From contig JADNRY010000265.1 of NCBI GenBank assembly GCA_015501585.1, positions 1 through 64,000 of the forward strand: DNA of 64,000 bases. Reading direction: 5' to 3'. Origin of the DNA: Rhodocollybia butyracea. Lineage: Eukaryota > Basidiomycota > Agaricomycetes > Agaricales > Omphalotaceae. A program made the position numbers and the translations under genes. Below are positions 11,486-20,454 of this stretch, piece by piece. Position 1 is the stretch's first letter; the number at the start of each line of letters is the position of its first letter. The notes beneath the pieces are model-generated. The model was not told where the DNA came from. It did no database searches and was given only the letters and a program-made list of their open reading frames with translations.

Positions 11486-14400
11486 TTACAATTGTTGAGA
11501 TTCACTTGCCCATTCCCCTTCTCTGAGTCCGGGTTTCTTAGGGTATTTACCATGATATTCATCAACCAGTTCTTGTGAGTTTGTCATGTGGCTTATTGGC
11601 TCCCAGGTATTCGATTCGGGTCCATAATCCTTCCACTTGACTAGGTATAAAAGCTTCCCATAACGACGTTTTGAGTCCAGCACTTCTTCTACCTCATAGG
11701 CTTCTTCCTGTCCTTCCACTTCTATTGGGGGTGCCGGTAGCGGTTTCCGTTGGGGGTAGTACTCAATGGGATGGGGATTTAATAAGTCCACATGGAATAC
11801 ATCATGGATTCGGTTCATAGTATTTGGTAGTTCCAGTCGGTACGCATGAGAAGAGACCTTGTCTATAACCTTGAATGGTCCGAAGCGCTTGTAATCCAAC
11901 TTTTTTGAAGGCCGTTTTGTCTCCACATTTTTTAAATTTAACCACACTAGTGAACCAACTTGGAACTCCTCCAAGGGGATCTCCCGACGCTTCCTGTCTG
12001 CGAATTTGGCGTATTGCCGATTTGTCTTTTCTATTTCCTTCTTTAAATATTCCCGTACATCCTTCATCTCCCGAGCCTTAAGGTGTGCTGCATGGCTTGG
12101 TACATGTTTTAATGAAATGGTTAGGCGTGGATGGAATCCCTTATTAGCAAAAAATGGGGAGACTCCAGTTGCATCACTAGGAGTATTATTATATACAAAT
12201 TCTGCTAGGGGAAGCCATTCTTCCCAGTCACTTTGGTCATAATTCACAAACATTCTAAGATACTGTTCTAAGGTTTGGTTTGTTCGCTCTGTCTGGCCAT
12301 CTGTTTGGGGATGATAGGCAGTAGAAAAATTCTGTTGGATGTCTAGCATCTCACAGAGGGATTTCCAAAACTTGGATACAAACAAGGTTCCTCGATCTGA
12401 TACAATATCTTCTGGAAGACCATGTTTTGAGAACACATACTTAATAAAAAGCTTGGCTAGGTCAGTTGCCGTGTCTGTTGTGTGACAAGGTACAAAAATT
12501 GCTTGTTTGCTTAACCTGCAGACCACTACCATTACTGCATCAAAGCCGTTGGACTCTGGTAGTTCAACAATATGGTCTACAGAAATGGAGGACCAAGGCC
12601 TCTCTCCAATGGGTAAGTGTTTCAAGAATCCGAGTTTCTTTTGTCTAGAACTCTTGGACCTCAAGCACTCGTGACAACTCTTCACATACCGTTCCACATC
12701 CCTCCCCATTTTAGGCCACCAATAAGTTCTTTGAATTAATTGAGTGGTCTTTCGAATCCCAGGGTGGCCCCGCAACTTATGGTCATGATTGACTTTCATG
12801 ATCCTCATGCGGAGGTCACCATCATCGGGGACATAGACAAGTCCATCCTTCAATAGCAGCTGATTTTCATACACCCAAGGCCCTGGTTGTTCTGACTTGG
12901 CTACCCTTGTGAATTTTTCCCGAACTTGATCTTTTTTAGCTTTCCTGATTTTGTTTAAGTCTGCCTCTTCATTCATAATTAGTGATCCATTCAGTATTTG
13001 TTCAGGCCGAATGAATTGGGCTTGGTTATGGGTATTTACTTGATCAAGCTCCGACTTTTTTGGGTATACATCTGCCCGTCTTGTCAGCGCATCGGGCTTT
13101 GCACCTAACCTACCAGGGCGGTAATTAATTTGAAAATCAAATCCTGAGAGTAGTTCTGACCAGCGGGACTGTCTCCGTGAGAGCTTCTTTGTAGTGGTGA
13201 ACCATTGCAAATTATTGTGGTCTGAATACACTTCCACTTTGTGTTTGGCTCCTTCCAAATAAGCCCTCCACTGTTTGAATGACTCAACTACTGCTAACAT
13301 TTCTTTGTCATAGATATCATAGTTAAGCTCTGCAGCTATCATACTCCTAGCAAAGAATGCTATTGGGTGAAGGTCATTTGTAGCAGGGTCTATTTGGGAA
13401 ATAATGGAAGCTACTGCAAAGTCAGATGCATCACTCTCAACAATAATAGGTAAATTGGGATCAAAATGTTTCAGAATAGGTGCTTCAGTGAATGCCTTTT
13501 TCAGTAGTTCAAAGACTGACTGGCATTGTTCTGTCCACTTCCATTCCTTATTCTTTCCCAACAAACTAGTGAGTGGTTTGACAATTCCAGAAAAATTATC
13601 AATGAACCTCCTGTAAAAATTAGCAAAGCCTAGGAATGATTGAACATCTTTGATGTTCCGAGGCACTGGCCAATTCTGAATGATCTCTACCTTTTTTGGA
13701 TCCATTGATACTCCCTCTGGTGAGATAATCATCCCTAGATACTCTACTGAATCTTTGTGAAATTCACATTTTTCAGGTTTAATATGTAGGTCATGTTCCT
13801 CCAATTTAGTCAGGACTTTTCTGACATGCTCCTCGTGTTCTTCTTCATTGCTAGAGAATATTAGAATGTCATCTAGGTATACAACCACAAAACAATCCAC
13901 CATATCATGAAAAATATCATTCATAAAATATTGGAAAGTTGCGGGAGCATTTGTTAAACCAAACGGCATGACCAGGTATTCATAAGAGCCATATCGGGTC
14001 CGAAAAGCAGTCTTCCATTCGTGGTTTTCTGCTATTCTTATATTATTATACCCAACCCTTAGATCTAACTTAGTGAATATCTTGGCCTTTGTCAGTTGAT
14101 CCAACAAGTCTCCTACTAATGGCAAGGGGTATCTATTTTTTTTTGTTAATTTATTCAAAGCACGATAATCCACACATAACCTCAGACTCCCATCCTTCTT
14201 TCTTGCAAACAGAACAGGGGCCCCAATAGGGGAATTAGAAGCTCTAATAAACCCCTTGTCCAACATGTCATCAATGTACTCTTTGAGTGATTTGAGTTCA
14301 GTCAATGACATATTGTAGAGCTTCCCAGGTGGAGGTAACTCATCATTCTCAGTCTCAATTTTCATATCATAAGGCCTATGTTGAGGTAATGTTTTGGCCT

Positions 14401-15715
14401 CTCCAGCAGCAAAGGTCTTTGCAAAACTATGGTATTGAGATGGAACATATTGATGGAGTGACTCCCTGTCCTTTGTTTCAACTTCACTCATCCCAGGCAA
14501 GGTATATCTTGTCTCTTGTTCTGGTGGCTTTGGCTTGGCTTCTTCTATCTCAGCTGCCTTGGCCTTTTCTATCCTTTGCATCTCTTCTTCTTCATATATT
14601 GCTCCCCCTGGCTTGAGATGTAGTGTGAATGTTTCACATCCGTCTCTAGCCAGTTTGGCAAAGGTTGCGGCACTTACCAACCCAATATTACGGCCTCCTG
14701 TTGTTTCCGCCCAACGTCGATACTTATTCGATGAGTTGGTATCCGGTCCGGTGGATCTTGATGCGTCTGCGGGAGTTGCCGTTTCAAACGCTGTTGGGGT
14801 GGCTGTGCTATTGTTAGTTTGATTCGGATTACTCCGAAACTTACTCGTATCAATCTTCGGCGCCTTTTTCTCTTCCGGCGCTTTTTTGCTATCTGGCGCC
14901 ATTGTGCTCTCTTTCAACGTCTCCCTTCCATCTCTGCGTGGACTCCGAGTTGAGTCACGTTCCTTCTGTTTATTCTTTTCTGTAGTCGACTCGTTACTTC
15001 TCTCTTTAGTTATATTTACCTTATTCCTGTATTCTCGTACTTCCTCTTCATGTAATAATAACGGTTCATCCACTCCCAACTTCAATTTTGACTTGGCTTG
15101 AAGCTCCTCCTCATCCTCCACCTCTTCTATTGCAGCCCTCTGCCTCTGTAATCTGGGTATATGCACTGGATGTTTGGGATTTCCTGTGCTTCCAAGTTCA
15201 GGTATATCTTTGACTTGTGCTCCTGATAGTTGGACACCTTGATCAAATGAAATCTTCAGATTTTTCCAATCAATGGCAGGATTCCATTCACGTAACCAAG
15301 GCATTCCAAGCACAATGGGGGTATCTGGGTGAAGTTTTGTTACAAGAAAGTATATTTTTTGAATCATATTATTTTCAAGTATCATGTTAGTCTCAAATGC
15401 ATGTGTAATATTACCTGCTGAGGTGTATTCACCATCAAATAATTTTAATGGAATAGAATATTCTAGCTCCTTCATGAATTCATGGTATTCATGTGCTAGT
15501 TTGGTATCAATAAATGCTCTTGACGCTCCAGAGTCAATCAGTGCATACTGTGACTTGGAGTTCTGGTTATTAATTTTTACTGGAAGAATAAATGCATCTT
15601 GTGATCTTGAGTTAAGTGTTACTCCCTCAATATTAGTTGCTCTCAACGTTTCAGGGAAGACTGTTGCACTCCGGCTCGTTAGTTCCCTTGATTCTAACGT
15701 GCCGGGACTTAGTTT
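11486..15715 (-). CDS. gypsy-1 Pol polyprotein with chromodomain
   Basis: The frame is open for 1386 codons from 15646 and a further 23 codons up to the frameshift site at 15712-15718. The first codon at 15646 is TTG, so normal initiation there is unlikely. Numbering from 15646, domains in order are: aspartic protease (DSGAS, D38); reverse transcriptase with [10 protein letters not shown] (YLDD at 590-593); RNase H (SDASDFAVA, then [10 protein letters not shown]); integrase HHCC zinc finger at about 953-1000; integrase core D1024, D1084, E1120 (exact D-35-E spacing, GQTERTNQ); and C-terminal chromodomain at about 1316-1370 (YEVEEVLDS, YLVKWKDYG). All catalytic residues are present, so the protein may be active. 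The chromodomain marks a chromovirus; such domains typically steer integration to modified histone tails. Confidence 0.95.
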   Translation of the reverse strand, partial: KLSPGTLESRELTSRSATVFPETLRATNIEGVTLNSRSQDAFILPVKINNQNSKSQYALIDSGASRAFIDTKLAHEYHEFMKELEYSIPLKLFDGEYTSAGNITHAFETNMILENNMIQKIYFLVTKLHPDTPIVLGMPWLREWNPAIDWKNLKISFDQGVQLSGAQVKDIPELGSTGNPKHPVHIPRLQRQRAAIEEVEDEEELQAKSKLKLGVDEPLLLHEEEVREYRNKVNITKERSNESTTEKNKQKERDSTRSPRRDGRETLKESTMAPDSKKAPEEKKAPKIDTSKFRSNPNQTNNSTATPTAFETATPADASRSTGPDTNSSNKYRRWAETTGGRNIGLVSAATFAKLARDGCETFTLHLKPGGAIYEEEEMQRIEKAKAAEIEEAKPKPPEQETRYTLPGMSEVETKDRESLHQYVPSQYHSFAKTFAAGEAKTLPQHRPYDMKIETENDELPPPGKLYNMSLTELKSLKEYIDDMLDKGFIRASNSPIGAPVLFARKKDGSLRLCVDYRALNKLTKKNRYPLPLVGDLLDQLTKAKIFTKLDLRVGYNNIRIAENHEWKTAFRTRYGSYEYLVMPFGLTNAPATFQYFMNDIFHDMVDCFVVVYLDDILIFSSNEEEHEEHVRKVLTKLEEHDLHIKPEKCEFHKDSVEYLGMIISPEGVSMDPKKVEIIQNWPVPRNIKDVQSFLGFANFYRRFIDNFSGIVKPLTSLLGKNKEWKWTEQCQSVFELLKKAFTEAPILKHFDPNLPIIVESDASDFAVASIISQIDPATNDLHPIAFFARSMIAAELNYDIYDKEMLAVVESFKQWRAYLEGAKHKVEVYSDHNNLQWFTTTKKLSRRQSRWSELLSGFDFQINYRPGRLGAKPDALTRRADVYPKKSELDQVNTHNQAQFIRPEQILNGSLIMNEEADLNKIRKAKKDQVREKFTRVAKSEQPGPWVYENQLLLKDGLVYVPDDGDLRMRIMKVNHDHKLRGHPGIRKTTQLIQRTYWWPKMGRDVERYVKSCHECLRSKSSRQKKLGFLKHLPIGERPWSSISVDHIVELPESNGFDAVMVVVCRLSKQAIFVPCHTTDTATDLAKLFIKYVFSKHGLPEDIVSDRGTLFVSKFWKSLCEMLDIQQNFSTAYHPQTDGQTERTNQTLEQYLRMFVNYDQSDWEEWLPLAEFVYNNTPSDATGVSPFFANKGFHPRLTISLKHVPSHAAHLKAREMKDVREYLKKEIEKTNRQYAKFADRKRREIPLEEFQVGSLVWLNLKNVETKRPSKKLDYKRFGPFKVIDKVSSHAYRLELPNTMNRIHDVFHVDLLNPHPIEYYPQRKPLPAPPIEVEGQEEAYEVEEVLDSKRRYGKLLYLVKWKDYGPESNTWEPISHMTNSQELVDEYHGKYPKKPGLREGEWASESQQL

Positions 15716-18700
15716 CCCGAGGTTTCACCATTTTCATTTCCTCCTTCCATGGGTCCATCCAAAATGGGATCATCAATATGGATTGGGTGGTCAAATCCCT
15801 CAATCTCAATATACATATCGTCTGGTTCACTGTCTGCTGCATCATAATCTGCAAAAGCAGCTCTAGCAGTTACAGTTTCCCCTTGTCTTCCCCTTTTGAA
15901 ATGGTCCTGATACTTATGGTTGGGATCTTCACACAATGCACACACTCCATCCTTCCATCTTTTATTCCATACTTCAGTGGGGACTCTGGGATAGGCACTC
16001 CGAGGAGGTAACTCCCCAGTAGCTGCATTTGCTATGATCTCTTCCTGCTCCCCACTATCCCCAGTGATTGCTTGCCTACCTGCGGGTCTCGTAACATTCC
16101 GTTGATAACTTCCTCCTTTATATACCGGTCCCCCAGTGGAATTTTGAGAGGGTCCCAGTTGTTGATTAGAGGTTGTTCCCTCAGGTCGATTACGCTGGTA
16201 GGTAGTAGATAGCGAAATATCATTAAATGCTTGTCTCACACTATCAACTTCCAACAAATATTCAGTCAACTCTGCATAGGTTCTTGGTAGCCCTCCAGAG
16301 CGGTTGGTGAGCTTCTCACGGAGGTCAGGGCGAATTTGTTTAAGCAAACGGAATTTCATTGCTATGTCATTATACCCTGACTTGGTGCCATGTTCCTCAA
16401 ACCGAATAATATAATCTCCGAACGCCTCTGCAAAGCGTTGGAATGTTTTATCCAAGTTTGCCTGAGCATTTAGTACTTCATCGTACAGTCCAAACCTTTT
16501 ACTAAATGCTGTTAGGAAATGATCCCAGAATAATAATTCTGGTACTTCTTCACCATTCTCCTCACGCCTCAATAGATTTTGAAAATGTGTGTATGCTGCT
16601 TCTGTGAAATATGAAGCCGCAAACATTACTTTGGATGTATCATTTGCGTAAATAGTAGGTTTGGCTTTAAACATAGTAAGACATTTATCTACAAATGGTC
16701 TCCACTTGTTCCGATCAGTACCCGTAAATTGCTCTGGTTTGGCAATGTCGACTTTAGCTTCACGATTCATCAACCTCGTGAGCTCCTTGTCCCTATCTGT
16801 TTCCCTTCGTCGTTCCTCATTCTCCTGCTCTCTTGCTTCTCTCATGTCTCTCCCATCTCTCCCGTCTCGGCCATCCCTGCCGTCTCTACCATCTCGATTG
16901 AAACCGGAATTAAATCCTTCTCCAAATATCTCATCAGGAGGACCTCGAGGTGGTCCCCCGTTATTCCCATCACTGGAGTTTCTTCTGTTCCCGTTGTTTC
17001 CACTGTTTCTTTCGCCGCCTCCTTCCAGCGGTATATTACCCTGAAGGGGGTCATCATCTCGGTTACTATCTCCATCTCCATTCCCCCTTGAGTCATTTGG
17101 CTCATCAGGGTCATTGGGGGGGCCTCCTCCGCCGCCGCCGGACATCCTTGTCATTCCGGCAGTAGATCTTGATACAGATTTTCCTTTATTAGGAATATTA
17201 GGGTAACTACTGCGATATCTCATTGTAGATGGCCCTGGGCCCGCTTGAGCCCTGAGATATGGATTTTCGTTTCCCATAGCTCTAGGGATCGGACCGCCGT
17301 AGCCAAAATAAGTCGTGTTGTACTCCCTTTCAGTTATATTTGGTTCAACGTCAATTTCGTCTCGCATATTCCCCGATCTATGTAAGTTCAATGCCGGAGT
17401 TGATTGCATTGCCAGGGGACGTTCCTCTGTCCTGTGGCTCATCTCATTTACAATCTGCCGATCCTGGTTACGGGATGAATTTGGGGAAGCGTATGAAAAA
17501 CCTGCCGGACCACAAGGTGGTGGTGGCGGTGGGTTAATTCCTTGGGGCTCAAGTCCTGAGTTTGCTATCCTTGTAGCTGGGATAAGTCTTTGTACCCCGT
17601 TTCTGTCAACTTCAACATTAACATGAGAGTTAAGACCATAGGTACCGACTCTTCTACTTCCCGATGCGTCAGAAACAGATAAGTAGCCACTCTCATCCCT
17701 TGGTGGAGGTGGTCGGGGTGGCCCCCATCCGGCTGGTTGTGCTTCGAAGTTTTGCTCCCTAATACTTATCATATCGCCATTGGTTCGTTCTCGCCTCCTT
17801 AAAGCTGATGAGCTTGAGGTAGACGCGAATCCGGCACTATTGTTAGGAGGGGGTGACGGCGGTGGGGGAATATTCTCCACCAACCCTTCATTACTCCTAG
17901 AGGTATTTTGATAATTTGAAATTCGACTAGTTAGCAAATCTGCCGCATGAGCGTACCGCCGTGTTGCACTTTGTCCCGTCTGTCTCCTATGAGTTGTACC
18001 TTGTTGATGTGCCCTCCCTTCCGAGAGCTCCCCAACATGCATGGGCAAATTTACCTCTCTTGGCTGCTGGCCTACAAGGGAATTAACAGAACTTACAGGT
18101 CTGCGCTCTACTTGTTGATAGGGTGGGACCGGATCAATAATTTGAAATTCATTATTTCCATGAGTATCATAACCAGGAAGGGTCTCGTTTTGCCGGTGTC
18201 TTGTGGTGGCTTCTGCGGCAATAATCATTTGTCTTACTGGCCGGGAAACCAACACCGGTTCCGAGTGGAAAGATGTCTGATGAGAACTTGGAGTTGTTTC
18301 CGATTCCACTATAATCGGAGCACGGTTGAATGGTGTCGGAAATTGAATGCGCACATTCCGTGTTGGCTCTTCAATAGTTACGCCTCGTCTCCCTGGTTCT
18401 TCACCAATTACTATTTCCCTTGGTTGGGGGAAGTTTGGAGATGATTGTGGGTACTGAACTCCATGTATTGAATGTGTTCTTCCACCGTTAGAACTACCAG
18501 TAGTTTGTACAGGATACACTACCTCATCCATCCCTGTACTAACTGACTCTGTGTCTGTCCTATCAGATACCACTTCCTCATCCCTTTGGGATTGAACCCT
18601 GTTAAGTGAGAGTTGTGAACTGTGTCTGGAATGGGAATTTTCCTCTTGTGAGATGTTCCTAGAGGACCGTTGCGAACTTGCGCTCCGTCGGTCATATAAT

Positions 18701-19530
18701 TGTTCAATTTCCGGACGTCGGGCATCATTAATGAGGCGAGTCATTTCTTCCTGTACTTCCCGCCTTTCTAACGCTATGGCCACAGAGTCATCCAGATCAT
18801 CTGGGTTTGCATTTGCAATTCTCATAAACCTACGTATCCAGCTCTCAACTGAATCAGTACCATTTCGAGTAGTTAACCCAATTTGGCCAATGAACCTTCT
18901 ACAACCTTCACCCAAGCTCACCAGTTGCTCCCGTGTAACTATGCGGAAGTTGTTACCAGTGGTCGGCTGATCTAATATATGCTCACCTGACCTTCTGGTT
19001 TGCAGTTCCGCAACCCTAGAAATATTGGGTGGGTTCTGTATGGGGGTTCTCAATGGGCTTTCACCCACAATTTCCCTGAAACCCTGGCGATAACTTGCAA
19101 AATGCATTGATGGTGTCTCTGGAGATTGACTTCGTTGTTGCACTGTGTTAGTTGGACCTACTATGGATCCCAGTGTAGGATGTCTTTCCCCTGTTATCAA
19201 AGCTCTTACAGGTGTAGCAGGTGCTTGTACAAGGTTCCTTGGTGTTTGATAAAATTCATGATGAGGGCTAGGTGATACTACCTGAGTAGGTGACCTATCC
19301 CCATAGTTGTCAATTGGATCTCTCACACTTCCTTCATGTCCTTCCTGAACTTCTGCCTGTAGATTGTCAATTTGAGTAGGGCCAGGTGTTAAAGGCAAGC
19401 TTGGGCCGTAAGCAGCCGCATATGACCATGCTTCATGTGCCAGTGTTGGCCTTGGCCTTATTGGTGTCATATCAAATGGAGTTTCCTGTGGTGTAGGGAA
19501 CGGATTCGCCGGCACCATAAGTCTTACCAT
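15709..19530 (-). CDS. gypsy-1 Gag, unusually large (1273 aa)
   Basis: The retrotransposon Gag domain is near the C-terminus, at about 928-1110 (KPEQFTGTDRNKWRPF), followed by a zinc-knuckle-like CALCEDPNHKYQDH from residue 1197. The spacing is CX2CX4HX4H, so the last ligand is His instead of the usual Cys. The first 900 residues are low complexity, rich in Pro, Ser, Asn and Arg. Near 877 a DGR tripeptide is repeated about five times. Gypsy Gags are usually a few hundred residues, so this N-terminal extension is large. The stop TAA (15709-15711) directly follows the heptamer GGGAAAC. Confidence 0.88.
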   Translation of the reverse strand: MVRLMVPANPFPTPQETPFDMTPIRPRPTLAHEAWSYAAAYGPSLPLTPGPTQIDNLQAEVQEGHEGSVRDPIDNYGDRSPTQVVSPSPHHEFYQTPRNLVQAPATPVRALITGERHPTLGSIVGPTNTVQQRSQSPETPSMHFASYRQGFREIVGESPLRTPIQNPPNISRVAELQTRRSGEHILDQPTTGNNFRIVTREQLVSLGEGCRRFIGQIGLTTRNGTDSVESWIRRFMRIANANPDDLDDSVAIALERREVQEEMTRLINDARRPEIEQLYDRRSASSQRSSRNISQEENSHSRHSSQLSLNRVQSQRDEEVVSDRTDTESVSTGMDEVVYPVQTTGSSNGGRTHSIHGVQYPQSSPNFPQPREIVIGEEPGRRGVTIEEPTRNVRIQFPTPFNRAPIIVESETTPSSHQTSFHSEPVLVSRPVRQMIIAAEATTRHRQNETLPGYDTHGNNEFQIIDPVPPYQQVERRPVSSVNSLVGQQPREVNLPMHVGELSEGRAHQQGTTHRRQTGQSATRRYAHAADLLTSRISNYQNTSRSNEGLVENIPPPPSPPPNNSAGFASTSSSSALRRRERTNGDMISIREQNFEAQPAGWGPPRPPPPRDESGYLSVSDASGSRRVGTYGLNSHVNVEVDRNGVQRLIPATRIANSGLEPQGINPPPPPPCGPAGFSYASPNSSRNQDRQIVNEMSHRTEERPLAMQSTPALNLHRSGNMRDEIDVEPNITEREYNTTYFGYGGPIPRAMGNENPYLRAQAGPGPSTMRYRSSYPNIPNKGKSVSRSTAGMTRMSGGGGGGPPNDPDEPNDSRGNGDGDSNRDDDPLQGNIPLEGGGERNSGNNGNRRNSSDGNNGGPPRGPPDEIFGEGFNSGFNRDGRDGRDGRDGRDGRDMREAREQENEERRRETDRDKELTRLMNREAKVDIAKPEQFTGTDRNKWRPFVDKCLTMFKAKPTIYANDTSKVMFAASYFTEAAYTHFQNLLRREENGEEVPELLFWDHFLTAFSKRFGLYDEVLNAQANLDKTFQRFAEAFGDYIIRFEEHGTKSGYNDIAMKFRLLKQIRPDLREKLTNRSGGLPRTYAELTEYLLEVDSVRQAFNDISLSTTYQRNRPEGTTSNQQLGPSQNSTGGPVYKGGSYQRNVTRPAGRQAITGDSGEQEEIIANAATGELPPRSAYPRVPTEVWNKRWKDGVCALCEDPNHKYQDHFKRGRQGETVTARAAFADYDAADSEPDDMYIEIEGFDHPIHIDDPILDGPMEGGNENGETSGN
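15712..15718 (-). promoter_or_regulatory. Probable -1 ribosomal frameshift site GGGAAAC
   Basis: In the gag frame the minus strand reads tcG GGA AAC TAA, a canonical X_XXY_YYZ heptamer placed directly before the gag stop. The -1 frame is open from here into pol without any stop. The same heptamer class is well documented in retroviral gag-pro junctions. I did not establish a downstream pseudoknot. Confidence 0.8.
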
Positions 19531-19766
19531 AGGCGTTGAGGTTCACTGAGATTTGAAGATTGAACTGTATTGTTCCGGTTTGGAGCTGCACCTAACCGAT
19601 GACCTTCAGATTGAAATGAGGGGTTGTTATCAGTATCCATTGCAAGTTCCGATGTATTTGCCATTTGACGGTTGTAACCAGGTGTGTTGAAGAGGTATGA
19701 GGTTTGGGTATCTTCGTGGGTGGTATTTTCACCTGTAATTGTTCTAGTTGCAGACATTTTAGTCAC
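19524..19766 (-). CDS. Short leader ORF overlapping gag (80 aa)
   Basis: The frame starts 20 bp inside the 5' LTR boundary and ends at a TAA that overlaps the gag start as ATGGTAA (19524-19530). Its composition (Asn, Ser, Thr, Gln) resembles the Gag N-terminus. It could be the real Gag N-terminus, linked by frameshift or by stop-start reinitiation, or an upstream ORF. A mutation that split one frame is also possible. Confidence 0.5.
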   Translation of the reverse strand: MTKMSATRTITGENTTHEDTQTSYLFNTPGYNRQMANTSELAMDTDNNPSFQSEGHRLGAAPNRNNTVQSSNLSEPQRLW

Positions 19767-19785
19767 AGCAATAGTCCTAATATTA

Positions 19786-20447
19786 TGTCAAGGTCTCAAC
19801 AAAGAGTCTTGTTAACCAGTAAAATGGGTATGTTTGGTTAATATAATGTTTGGGGCTGATCAGTAGAAAGTAAGTAGCTAGAACCTTAGAACAAGTGAGG
19901 AAAGGTATACTTTATATTGAGTTGGTGTGCTCAATACGGGTATTGGTGACAAGTAAATGTCGGGAATCTTACAATAGTTGGGATAACTATTGGAGTGTTC
20001 AGATCTTGTATGTCAGTAAAGTAGCTTGTCTCTCGGGTGTAAATCTTAGTGTTCACACAAAAGAGTATGGTTCAAACAATGTTGATAGCTGTAGGTACTG
20101 GGTTACAAAATATTAGGACTAAAGAAAAGAGGGGGGTTCATGTAAATAGGGCTTTTATAGGTAATTCTCATGGGAAGATATTAGATAAGAAACATGTGCA
20201 ACCCTCAAGGCAATTCCATGGATTGTACTAAATAAGTAAGGACAAGTGGATTAGTAAGTAAACAGATTGGTAAGTAAGATAGCAGCTCATGACATGAGTA
20301 AGCAGAAATATGAGCAAGCAAATAGATAAGTAGATAGTATGGCAAAATCCCCTTCTTTAGCCTTGTACAGCATGTATAGTAACTGAGCCTGTAATAATAT
20401 AGTATAAATGAGCCTGTATTGAACATGGAAATGGTCAATCCCTGACA
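19786..20447 (-). repeat. gypsy-1 5' LTR
   Basis: This is a 662-bp repeat of 8356-9017, with the same TGTCA...TGACA tips. On the minus strand the sequence after it starts TAATATTAGG. It does not begin with TGG, so a standard tRNA 3'-end primer site is not evident. Self-priming, as known in Tf1-like elements, is possible but untested. The right side abuts gypsy-2 sequence with no target duplication. Confidence 0.93.
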
Positions 20448-20454
20448 ATACCTC

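Larger units (their letters stand above)
8356..20447 (-). mobile_element. gypsy-1: near-complete Ty3/gypsy chromovirus with antisense accessory gene
   Basis: This 12.1-kb element reads on the minus strand: 5' LTR (19786-20447), short leader ORF, gag, -1 frameshift site, pol with chromodomain, then an accessory gene on the opposite strand, a polypurine tract, and the 3' LTR (8356-9017). The LTRs are 662 bp each and differ at only a few positions I could see (for example 8916-9017 against 20346-20447), which suggests fairly recent insertion. Gag and pol are open throughout. The flanks (CCTGC before 8356, ATACC after 20447) do not form a target duplication, so at least one flank has been rearranged. 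Confidence 0.9.

Noticed and set aside
16661..17165. Plus-strand frames over gag rich in Ser/Leu/Pro
   Set aside because: Shadows of the DGR-repeat and low-complexity coding on the minus strand.
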